DNA from: Lachnospiraceae bacterium
GTDB taxonomy: Bacteria > Bacillota_A > Clostridia > Lachnospirales > Lachnospiraceae
Length of the DNA stretch: 8,090 nucleotides
NCBI GenBank assembly: GCA_009774655.1
Contig: VSOD01000190.1
Span: forward strand, 1 to 8,090
Direction of reading: 5' to 3'
The notes beneath the pieces are model-generated. The model saw only the letters and a list, made by a program, of their open reading frames with translations, searched no databases and had not been told where the DNA came from. The position numbers and the translations under genes were made by a program. This document shows, piece after piece, positions 1 to 6,082 of this stretch (position 1 is the first letter of the stretch; each line of letters starts with the position of its first letter).

Positions 1-151
1 ACTATACTAAGTACGGATTTTGTCATTTTGGTTGTAAAAAAATAAAATTTTTTGTTTTGCAGAAGAATTATAGCATATCTTTTCTATCTCAAATCAAGTT
101 TTAATATCTTCCAGGTAGGAATGAGGGGGATTCCGTAGTAGCCGGCATTGC
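1..151. other. AT-rich stretch without a recognisable gene
   Basis: No coding region, RNA gene or repeat is convincing here. The first 120 bases are strongly AT-rich, with an A-run followed by a T-run around 37-56. Composition is clearly unlike the sugar-use genes further right and fits non-coding sequence at the edge of a decayed mobile element, which is an inference. A promoter reading rightwards into the hairpin at 152-289 was looked for, but no hexamer pair with good spacing stands out. Confidence 0.5.
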
Positions 152-289
152 TGGTAATGTGTATAACTGGCTGTCTTATGGAATTGTGGGTAACTCTGTT
201 TGCAGGACGTGGGAAAGCTGCTCTTTAGCTTTTCCATGTGCTGTGAATAGAGTTATCCATGATTCCATAGCCTGTTATGCACATTTCCA
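152..289 (+). repeat. Very long imperfect hairpin (structured RNA, ssDNA origin or palindromic MITE)
   Basis: Outer arms 153-172 and 269-288 pair, then a 5-base bulge (173-177) follows on the left. Inner arms 178-219 and 227-268 pair, closed by a 7-base loop (220-226). Of 62 paired positions, 50 are Watson-Crick, 9 are G:T/U wobbles read on the plus strand (for example 185:261, 186:260, 190:256, 213:233), and 3 are mismatches (155:286, 168:273, 206:240). None is A:C. The minus-strand copy would turn every wobble into an A:C mismatch, so the fold favours the plus strand. No family is recognised. Possible identities are a structured RNA, a single-strand origin of a plasmid or conjugative element, or a palindromic miniature transposable element. 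Confidence 0.75.
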
Positions 290-600
290 AAAATCCAAGC
301 TTTTCTGAAAACGGCTTGATAACAGGGGATACTCTTTTATTTTTGCCGACTGCACCATGCTGACGTTACAGCCTTTTTCCTCCATGACAGCCTGTACCCA
401 CTGCTGCGCTTCCTCCGCCAGAAAGGAAATGTCAACGCCCTGTGAGAAACCGAGCTTTTTACCATCCACCAAAGCAAGAAGTTCATCCGACAGTCGGGAA
501 AGCCAGATATACCGCTGTACCTTTTTTGCGTTTTCCCCGGCAGCTTCCCCGACTTCATCAAATATCCTTACCCTGCCCTTAACGCTGTATTTGACATTTT
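275..600 (-). pseudogene. Fragment of ParB-like partition protein
   Basis: Read on the minus strand in one frame, this encodes a segment with FDEVGEAAGENAKKVQRYIW, then LSRLSDELLALVDGKKLGFS and QGVDISFLAEEAQQWV. This resembles the central helix-turn-helix part of ParB/Spo0J-like proteins carried by conjugative elements of Firmicutes. The N-terminal ParB nuclease-like domain (roughly 100 residues) is absent, since a stop codon lies just upstream at 615-617. Homology seems to end at KIKEY (about 329), after which 17 unrelated residues run to a TAA at 275 inside the long hairpin. An AAAAGGAGG site (607-615) precedes an ATG at 595-597, but that ATG is in another frame and stops after nine codons. 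No usable start exists for the ParB frame, so it is called a relic. Family recognition is from memory of motif patterns. Confidence 0.6.
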
Positions 601-631
601 TCTGTTCCTCCTTTTAAAATTGAATTGAAAA

Positions 632-652
632 GAGCATCCCACTATGGAATGC
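632..652 (-). terminator. Probable terminator hairpin, minus strand
   Basis: A 7-bp stem pairs 634-640 with 646-652 around a 5-base loop. One position (638:648) is G:U only when read on the minus strand. The minus-strand transcript continues with TCTTTTC, a short broken U-tract. It lies about 175 bases past the transporter stop codon and just after a stronger terminator, so it may act as a backup, or belong to the neighbouring mobile-element relic. Confidence 0.4.
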
Positions 653-659
653 CCTACAT

Positions 660-693
660 AAAAATAGGGACACTCTCATTCAAGTATCCCTAT
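660..693 (-). terminator. Rho-independent terminator of the transporter operon
   Basis: An 11-bp stem pairs 664-674 with 683-693 around an 8-base loop. Position 671:686 is a G:U pair only on the minus-strand RNA, and that strand runs into a TTTTT tract (660-664). It lies about 135 bases past the stop codon of the sugar symporter and is the natural end of the leftward transcript. Confidence 0.7.
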
Positions 694-828
694 AATCTAC
701 CACTATATCTGATAGTTCTCTATTCACTTTCATTGTCAGGATTTTTTGCCCGTACCGAGGTCTAATGCCACAACTACGGTTACTTTCTTCACAAGTATCT
801 TTTCCTTATGATTTTCACCGATATCGTT
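694..828. other. Spacer between transporter stop and terminator
   Basis: No intact gene is visible. A very short minus-strand reading frame (736-792, GTG start, 18 codons, reading VKKVTVVVALDLGTGKKS) has an AAGGA sequence upstream. It could be the start of a truncated mobile-element gene, but it is too short to identify. The rest is plain sequence. Confidence 0.35.
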
Positions 829-2202
829 CTATCGCACACCATGCTCTGCATCCCAGTCCGCATTGGCCTTCTCAACCTTCAGATTATACATGATAATACT
901 GATCAGGATGATCGAGATCATCGGGAACCACAGATACATGAAGTTCAGCATGTTGAGCGTGGACGCCGACTGCTGCGCCGCGTTCGGCACGTAACCGCTG
1001 GCTTCCAGAAGCATACCGGAGATCGCCGAGCCGAGGCCGCCTCCCACCTTGATTCCCAGTGAAGAGCAGGAGAACATGGCTCCTTCAATATGCTTGCCCT
1101 TGGTGCGCACCGTGTACTCGGAAGCAGCCGAGATCACCGCGTTGATATCTCCCGTAACCGGGCTGGTGCACAGGCCTGCCAGCGCAGAACTGATGAGCAT
1201 CAGCGGGATGATCCCCAGATAGCCGCCGATGATAAAGCCGATGCGGAATATACCTGCCATCACATAGCCGTAAAGGTTAACCTTGTACATGCCTTTGAAC
1301 CTCTTTACCAGCGCCGGTGTAAACGCCAGGCCGATAACCATCGGCAGCATCTGCGCCATAGAGAAAGTTCCCAGCATTGCCGGATTACCGATCACATAAG
1401 TCATGTAATAGATACCGATACCGGCGATACCTGTCTGAATATACATCAAAATGTAGAAAGCCGCGATCATCAGGAAATATTTATTGGCAATCAGGAGTTT
1501 CAGGGATTCTCCGAAGGAAATCTTCTCCTGCGGCTCTGATTCCGTAACTTCTACGCCCTCTGTCAATTCTTCCTCCGACAGCTCTTTTACCGAGAAAACG
1601 GAGATCGTATTCACGATCAGAGCGATCACCGCATAGAGAAAGGCCACCGTTCTCCATCCTGTTGCCCCACCGCCGAACTTGCCCACCAGTCCTACCGTGA
1701 CCGAAGCCACTGTCAGGTTTGTCGCCAGAGAGAACATAAAACGGATGGAACCCATCTGCACACGCTCATTGCCGTTCTTCGTGATCAGGGAAGTGAGCGA
1801 CGCATAGGCGATATTATTGGCCGTGTAGAAGATTGCGTTCAACAGTGTGTAGGTGATGAAGAAATAGGCATATTTAGCCGTTTCACCCAGACTTTCCGGA
1901 ATCGCAAAAACCGCTACCAGCAGAATACAGTTGCCGATCTGTGACCAGAGCATCCAGGGACGCGCCTTACCCAGCTTCGTGTGTGTCTTGTCGATCAGAT
2001 TGCCGAAGAATACGTCCGTGATACCGTCCGCAAACTTCGAAAACATGATCAGCGTGCCGACGATCCCGGCATTCAGCCCTACCGTATCTGTCAGATAGAT
2101 CAGCACAAAGCTGGTCAGCAGTCCATAGATACAGTTCGCGGCCAGATCTCCCGAGCCGTAGCCTATCTTGTTATACCATTTCAAATATCTTTTGTCTCCC
2201 AT
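829..2202 (-). CDS. GPH-family sugar:cation symporter (MFS superfamily)
   Basis: Inner-membrane importer of the glycoside-pentoside-hexuronide:cation symporter family, coupling uptake of a sugar or glycoside to sodium or protons. The protein has 457 residues and about twelve hydrophobic segments. The family signature lies in the first cytoplasmic loop: DGITDVFFGNLIDKT then GKARPW (residues 59-83). A charged loop at about 206-232 separates the two halves. The second half has the family's GDINAVISAAS (351-361) and KHIEGAMFSCSS (370-381) stretches. The ATG at 2202 is chosen because MGDKRYLKWYNKIGYGSGDL matches the usual family N-terminus and an AAAGGAG site precedes it by 11 bases; a start at 2259 would add 19 atypical residues. 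It follows the family 3 glycosidase gene, so it probably imports that enzyme's substrate. The exact sugar cannot be read from the sequence. Confidence 0.92.
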   Translation of the reverse strand: MGDKRYLKWYNKIGYGSGDLAANCIYGLLTSFVLIYLTDTVGLNAGIVGTLIMFSKFADGITDVFFGNLIDKTHTKLGKARPWMLWSQIGNCILLVAVFAIPESLGETAKYAYFFITYTLLNAIFYTANNIAYASLTSLITKNGNERVQMGSIRFMFSLATNLTVASVTVGLVGKFGGGATGWRTVAFLYAVIALIVNTISVFSVKELSEEELTEGVEVTESEPQEKISFGESLKLLIANKYFLMIAAFYILMYIQTGIAGIGIYYMTYVIGNPAMLGTFSMAQMLPMVIGLAFTPALVKRFKGMYKVNLYGYVMAGIFRIGFIIGGYLGIIPLMLISSALAGLCTSPVTGDINAVISAASEYTVRTKGKHIEGAMFSCSSLGIKVGGGLGSAISGMLLEASGYVPNAAQQSASTLNMLNFMYLWFPMISIILISIIMYNLKVEKANADWDAEHGVR

Positions 2203-2450
2203 GCGTTTTCTGACTCCTTTCTTAGCGCCGGCACATCCGCTGCCGTCCGGCAGATGCATACAAATATTTTATGAAATTATTATAGTATTTTTATTTTTTA
2301 CAGCATATGACGAAAACCAACCGCCGGGCCGATTCGGGTGTGTCCATTCTCAACCTGCCTGAATGCGATAAGCCACTTTATATAGTGCTGTATATGGTAC
2401 TTATATCTATCGGCTGCACTGCCTGTATTAAGGCAGGCTCTATTGCCGCC
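2203..2450. other. Spacer between glycosidase and symporter genes
   Basis: This 248-base spacer holds no gene. Just past the glycosidase stop there is a 6-bp hairpin (CTGCCT/AGGCAG, about 2418-2435) without a U-tract, so it is more likely an RNA-processing or pausing element than a terminator. An A/T-rich block with a TATAAT hexamer lies nearer the symporter. Small GC hairpins occur in the leader around 2235-2255. Confidence 0.5.
2279..2284 (-). promoter_or_regulatory. Possible -10 box for the symporter gene
   Basis: On the minus strand this is a perfect TATAAT in an A/T-rich block, which would start transcription near 2272 and leave a leader of about 70 bases. No good -35 hexamer lies 16-18 bases upstream, so it is only a candidate internal promoter. 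The symporter may instead be read through from the glycosidase promoter. Confidence 0.35.
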
Positions 2451-4532
2451 CTACAGGCTGATCACCGTCTCTGTGAGATCTTCCTGTGCAGAGCTGGAAC
2501 CTACATAGATCGGATAATCCATATGCTCTAACTGCCACTCGCGGTAAACCGGATTATACCATTTCAGCTTTTCAACAGGCGTGACGATCTCCACCGTCTT
2601 CTCTTCACCCGCCTTCAAGGATACGCGGCTAAAGCCGCGCAGCTGTTTCACCGGCCTGTCTACTGCGGAATTCTGGAAGCCCACATAGAGCTGCACTACC
2701 TCGTCGCCATCCCTGTCACCGGTATTCTTAACCCTAGCCGTCACTTTCAGACAATCTCCTTCCACTGCTGCCTTCGGGTCAGAAATATCAAAAGTGGTGT
2801 AGCTTAAACCGAAACCGTAAGGGACCAGAGGCTTCACGCCGTTTTTCTCCAGACGGGTATAGCCGTGGTAATATTCATAGTACTGGTCTGTTGCCTCCCA
2901 GTCCACATGCGGCAGATCCTCTTCCGCATAAGGAACCACATAGGGGAGCTTACCCGACGGATTCACATCCCCGTAAAGGATCTCCGCCAGCGCGGTGCCG
3001 CCCTCCATTCCGGGATAATAAGCCATGATCACGGCATTCACACAGTCATACCACTCTGTCATCATGATCATATTGCCGCCCACGAGGACAACCGCAGACT
3101 TCTCATTCACCGGGCCTGCCTGCTTCACCAGCTCAATGTCTTCTTTGTGCAGCCCAAGGCCTGACTTCCGGTCGCCGCCCATGGAACCTGTATAGTTCTC
3201 CGCCTCATTCTCGGAGATAAATTCACCTTCGTCGTCATGGTCATAGCCCACCACAAAGATGACCGCATCGACGCTGGCCGCCAGTTTCTTCGCACTCTCC
3301 ACATCGACGCCGTCATGGAACAGCACTTCACAGTCCGGGTTCGCCTTCTCCAGCCCTTCTCTTGGCGTTACCACGTAAGGCGGGCGCACCCAGCTGGAAC
3401 CATGGTCGCCGATAACCGCCGTGTCTGCCAGCTTACCGATCAGGGCAATCTTCTTCGTCTCGCTCTTTTTCAGCGGAAGTACGTTTTCATTCTTGATCAG
3501 GGTGATGCCCTTCTGCGCCGCTTCCTTCGCCACCGCGATATGCTCCGCACAGCCCACCACAGACATGTCGTATTCTTTGTGATCTTTATCAAAAGCAAGG
3601 ATTGTCCGCACGATACGCAGCGCCGCCTCATTGATACGCTCCTCCGGCACGAAGCCGTCCTGTACCGCCTGCACCAGACGCTTCCCGAAAAACTGCGTCC
3701 ACATCATCTCCATATCCTGACCGCCGTTGGCCGCCTCCACCGTATCCCGGACGCCCCAGCAGAAATCGGACATCACGAAGCCGTCGAAATCCCATTCTTT
3801 CTTCAATACCTGACGCAGCAGATAGTTGTGATGGCCGCAGTGCACGCCGTTATACCGGTTATAAGAACTCATGATACTGGCCGCCCCTGCGTCCACACAG
3901 TCCTTAAAGTGCGGCAGATATACCTCCTGCTCTGTCCGCTGGTCACAGGTAACGCTGCACTTGAAACGCGCATTTTCCATGTCATTGAAGGCATAGTGCT
4001 TCACGCACGCCATGATATCCTCATCCTGCACGCCCCGCACCAGTGCGGCTCCCATCTGGCCGATCTGATATGTCTCTTCCCCGTAAGTCTCCTGGCTTCT
4101 GCCCCAGCCCGGATTATAAGGCATATTGATGCATACTCCCGCAAAAAGATTGCCGCCAAAAGCCCGCACTTCTTTGCCGATGCAGTGTCCCACCTTCTCC
4201 TCCAGAGCCGTGTCAAAGGTAGCTCCCCTTGCCATGGAAACCGGGAAGCACGTAGTCTGCCAGTTGCCGCATACTACGCCCCGCGGGCCGTCCGCAAACA
4301 GCATCGGCGGCAGGTTGTATTCCTCCAGACCGCCCGCCGCGTAAGGCGTCACATTATAATGGTTCTCTTCACTCTCCATCGCTTCTGCAAGGGCCGCCAG
4401 CGCCTCTGCCGAGGTAGTGGTAAGATCGATATTCCCACTCATCAGCCATACTTTCTGCTCCAGCGTCAACTTGTCCACCAGTTTCTGCGCTTCATTTGTC
4501 ATGGAAAGACGATATTCTTTGGTTGCTCTCAT
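2451..4532 (-). CDS. Cytoplasmic glycoside hydrolase family 3 (beta-glucosidase-like)
   Basis: A 693-residue enzyme that should remove a terminal beta-linked sugar from an imported glycoside by a retaining mechanism. The N-terminal barrel shows DGPRG (81-85), RSQETYGEE (145-153), KHY (178-180) and the nucleophile motif VMSDF with Asp256; most relatives have SDW. The second alpha/beta domain (about 340-530) holds an acidic stretch EGEFISENEAEN (435-446) where the acid/base glutamate is expected, followed by GGDR. A fibronectin type III-like domain fills about 595-690. There is no signal peptide or PA14 insert, so it acts inside the cell with the adjacent symporter. The start at 4532 has an AAAGGAG site 7 bases upstream. 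The promoter upstream is consensus and double-operator controlled. Whether it cleaves glucosides, xylosides or galactosides is not decided by the sequence. Confidence 0.93.
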   Translation of the reverse strand: MRATKEYRLSMTNEAQKLVDKLTLEQKVWLMSGNIDLTTTSAEALAALAEAMESEENHYNVTPYAAGGLEEYNLPPMLFADGPRGVVCGNWQTTCFPVSMARGATFDTALEEKVGHCIGKEVRAFGGNLFAGVCINMPYNPGWGRSQETYGEETYQIGQMGAALVRGVQDEDIMACVKHYAFNDMENARFKCSVTCDQRTEQEVYLPHFKDCVDAGAASIMSSYNRYNGVHCGHHNYLLRQVLKKEWDFDGFVMSDFCWGVRDTVEAANGGQDMEMMWTQFFGKRLVQAVQDGFVPEERINEAALRIVRTILAFDKDHKEYDMSVVGCAEHIAVAKEAAQKGITLIKNENVLPLKKSETKKIALIGKLADTAVIGDHGSSWVRPPYVVTPREGLEKANPDCEVLFHDGVDVESAKKLAASVDAVIFVVGYDHDDEGEFISENEAENYTGSMGGDRKSGLGLHKEDIELVKQAGPVNEKSAVVLVGGNMIMMTEWYDCVNAVIMAYYPGMEGGTALAEILYGDVNPSGKLPYVVPYAEEDLPHVDWEATDQYYEYYHGYTRLEKNGVKPLVPYGFGLSYTTFDISDPKAAVEGDCLKVTARVKNTGDRDGDEVVQLYVGFQNSAVDRPVKQLRGFSRVSLKAGEEKTVEIVTPVEKLKWYNPVYREWQLEHMDYPIYVGSSSAQEDLTETVISL

Positions 4533-4588
4533 GTACCTGCTCCTTTCGATTTTGGTTAAATTTTATACTTCTGCCCGATTATTTTGCC

Positions 4589-4613
4589 CGGAAATATCTT
4601 CGTGATATTTCCG
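4589..4613 (-). promoter_or_regulatory. Leader hairpin of the glycosidase mRNA
   Basis: A perfect 10-bp inverted repeat (CGGAAATATC at 4589-4598, GATATTTCCG at 4604-4613) with a 5-base loop lies in the expected 5' leader, about 55 bases before the start codon and just after the predicted transcription start. No U-tract follows on the minus strand, so it is not a terminator. It may stabilise the mRNA 5' end or bind a protein. Three bases overlap the promoter-proximal operator. Confidence 0.55.
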
Positions 4614-4626
4614 TGTACGTTAACGG
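4611..4626. promoter_or_regulatory. Promoter-proximal LacI-type operator (O1)
   Basis: CCGTGTACGTTAACGG is an imperfect dyad with half-sites CCGTNNAC and GTNNACGG and a central CG, the layout usual for LacI-family operators. It covers roughly +1 to +16 of the predicted glycosidase transcript, where a bound repressor would block initiation. The LacI gene ends 201 bases away. Confidence 0.7.
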
Positions 4627-4663
4627 TTGTCTCATTATAAAAACGGATTGGTGAAAATGTCAA
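4627..4663 (-). promoter_or_regulatory. Sigma-A promoter of the glycosidase gene
   Basis: Minus strand: -35 TTGACA (4658-4663), 18-base spacer, -10 TATAAT (4634-4639), with predicted start near 4627. Both hexamers match consensus. The leader to the ATG at 4532 is about 95 bases. It is flanked by two operator copies and overlaps a separate inverted repeat. Confidence 0.85.
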
Positions 4664-4671
4664 TCCGTTTT
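4640..4671. repeat. Perfect inverted repeat spanning the -35 box and spacer
   Basis: AAAACGGATTG (4640-4650) and CAATCCGTTTT (4661-4671) form a perfect 11-bp inverted repeat with a 10-base gap. It covers the -35 hexamer and nearly all of the spacer of the glycosidase promoter. It is not related to the LacI-type operator motif, so it may be the site of a second dimeric regulator. Confidence 0.65.
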
Positions 4672-4749
4672 CTGTGTGAAAGTATATTTTTCGTTATAGT
4701 GCACAATCTTTGTTTTTCCCGGCTGGACTCTGTCTTCTTCGCCACTCTT

Positions 4750-4765
4750 CCGTTAACGTGCACGG
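4750..4765. promoter_or_regulatory. Upstream LacI-type operator (O2)
   Basis: CCGTTAACGTGCACGG is, on the other strand, CCGTGCACGTTAACGG, which matches O1 at 15 of 16 bases. It lies 62 bases past the LacI stop codon. Its centre is 139 bp from that of O1, about 13 helical turns, a distance compatible with a repression loop. Confidence 0.7.
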
Positions 4766-4826
4766 CCGTCAGCTTTGTCGGGATTTTGCACAAATGATTT
4801 CCGGCGGAATCCTGATCCGTTCATTT

Positions 4827-5858
4827 TCAGAGATTTTGTGCAATATGTATACTCAGGTCTGTGTAACACATCTTCTCTTTCGGAAGCGTACCATAGGCAA
4901 GATACTGAAACAGTATCTCCAGAGACTGCTCCCCCTGCTTCTCCGGCTCCTGACAGATCGTAGCCGAAACACTGCCCTGCCTCATCAGTTCTTCCAGATC
5001 CTCCACAAGATCATTGGTGATGATCTTCACCTGTCCCTTCGCATCCATCTTTGCAACTGTCCGGCAAATCTCATAATCTCTTGGATTCACCACATAAACC
5101 ACGTTCACATCCGGATACCTGCGAAACATTTCCCGTACCGAAGCCTCGTTCTGCTCCTGTTCTTCGTCAATCTGACAAATATCCAGAATCTTCATCCCCG
5201 GATACCACTCCTCCACTTCCCTGTAAAAGCCCTTTATACGCTCCCTGTGGCTGGTTACCGCCTCACTGCCCTCCGAATAAATGCACACTCTGGCTTCCAC
5301 ACCACCGACAAGCTCGGCAAGACCTGCCGCCAGTCTGCCGGACTGCTCATAGTCGCATCCCACGTATGCGAGAAATTCCTGAGCCGCCACATAAGTATTA
5401 TAAAAAACCACCGGTATCTCAAGTCTTCGCGCCTCTCCCATATAAGCCCGTATTTCCGGCGTATCCAGGCCCAGAGTCACGATCCCGTCCAGCTCCCGCA
5501 GCATATGCCAGTATGCCGATCCCCTGGAAAAAGAAAGTTCCCTGCTTTTTCCCACCGGATAGAAATTCACCTGCACACCGTATTGCGCCAGCTCCTTCGC
5601 CTTCTTCTGTGCCGCCCGGGCCACATGCTGGAAATAGGGATGGTATTCCGCACCAGGAATAAAAAAACCGATCTTCAGTTTCTTCTTCATCACCGCCAAT
5701 CCCTGCGCTACCTGATTGGGCCTGTAGTTCAATTCCTTCATAACGGTCTCTACACGCTCTTTTGTCTGTGCATTCACCATACCCCGGTTGTGCAGAACGC
5801 GGTCAACCGTCCCGATCGATACCCCCGCCTTTTCGGCAATCTCTTTAATCGTCGCCAT
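4827..5858 (-). CDS. LacI-family transcriptional regulator
   Basis: A 343-residue regulator. The N-terminus is a LacI helix-turn-helix (TIKEIAEKAGVSIGTVDRVL, residues 3-22, then HNRG), followed by the hinge YRPNQVAQGLA (45-55). From about residue 62 a periplasmic-binding-protein-like effector domain runs to the end (KIGFFIPGAEYHPYF near its start). The GTVDRV recognition helix, in place of the usual TVSRV, marks a subfamily distinct from classical LacI/PurR. The ATG at 5858 is chosen because LacI proteins begin directly with the DNA-binding domain; AAGGAG lies 10 bases upstream. The effector is probably a sugar, but unknown. Two matching operator-like dyads lie between this gene and the glycosidase, so it most likely represses that gene. 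No copy of the motif was seen before its own start or before dgoD. Confidence 0.92.
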   Translation of the reverse strand: MATIKEIAEKAGVSIGTVDRVLHNRGMVNAQTKERVETVMKELNYRPNQVAQGLAVMKKKLKIGFFIPGAEYHPYFQHVARAAQKKAKELAQYGVQVNFYPVGKSRELSFSRGSAYWHMLRELDGIVTLGLDTPEIRAYMGEARRLEIPVVFYNTYVAAQEFLAYVGCDYEQSGRLAAGLAELVGGVEARVCIYSEGSEAVTSHRERIKGFYREVEEWYPGMKILDICQIDEEQEQNEASVREMFRRYPDVNVVYVVNPRDYEICRTVAKMDAKGQVKIITNDLVEDLEELMRQGSVSATICQEPEKQGEQSLEILFQYLAYGTLPKEKMCYTDLSIHIAQNL

Positions 5859-5998
5859 GCTGTCATTTCTCCTTGTTTTCTGCCGCTGTATCGCTGCTTC
5901 TGTCTGTAATAGATTTTGATTCCTGCGGTCTTGTTTCCCCGGCTGCGTTACCTGCAGGTTTCTCATCTGGAAGCAGAGAGGACAGATCTTTTTTACGC

Positions 5999-6011
5999 AG
6001 TTTATATTGTA
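5999..6011 (-). promoter_or_regulatory. Extended -10 promoter of the LacI-family gene
   Basis: On the minus strand TGGTACAAT (TACAAT at 6006-6011 with an upstream TG) forms an extended -10 element; no clear -35 is seen. Transcription would start near 5999, giving a leader of about 140 bases. The leader includes a 10-bp palindrome ACCTGCAGGT (5950-5959) and 6-bp arms CTGCGT/ACGCAG (5943-5948, 5995-6000). The regulator therefore appears to have its own promoter rather than depend on dgoD read-through. Confidence 0.5.
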
Positions 6012-6082
6012 CCATAAATTGCCCGCTGCGCTACTGTTCTTTTCGGATATTTCCAACATTGTCAGAAGAAGAGCATCCTTTC

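Noticed and set aside
1273..1284. 12-bp perfect palindrome AAGGTTAACCTT
   Set aside because: It reads as codons for Lys-Val-Asn-Leu inside the symporter gene and has no other sign of regulation.
3237..4559. 440-codon plus-strand open frame
   Set aside because: It lies opposite the well-supported GH3 gene, is rich in His/Arg, has no recognisable domain, and mirrors that gene's codon pattern.
4640..4680. Possible catabolite-repression (cre) site in the glycosidase promoter
   Set aside because: The best alignment to the cre consensus has at least three mismatches at fixed positions; the inverted repeat explains the symmetry better.
4710..5909. 399-codon plus-strand open frame
   Set aside because: It lies opposite the LacI-family gene and its operator region, and has low-complexity His/Leu/Arg composition and no domain.
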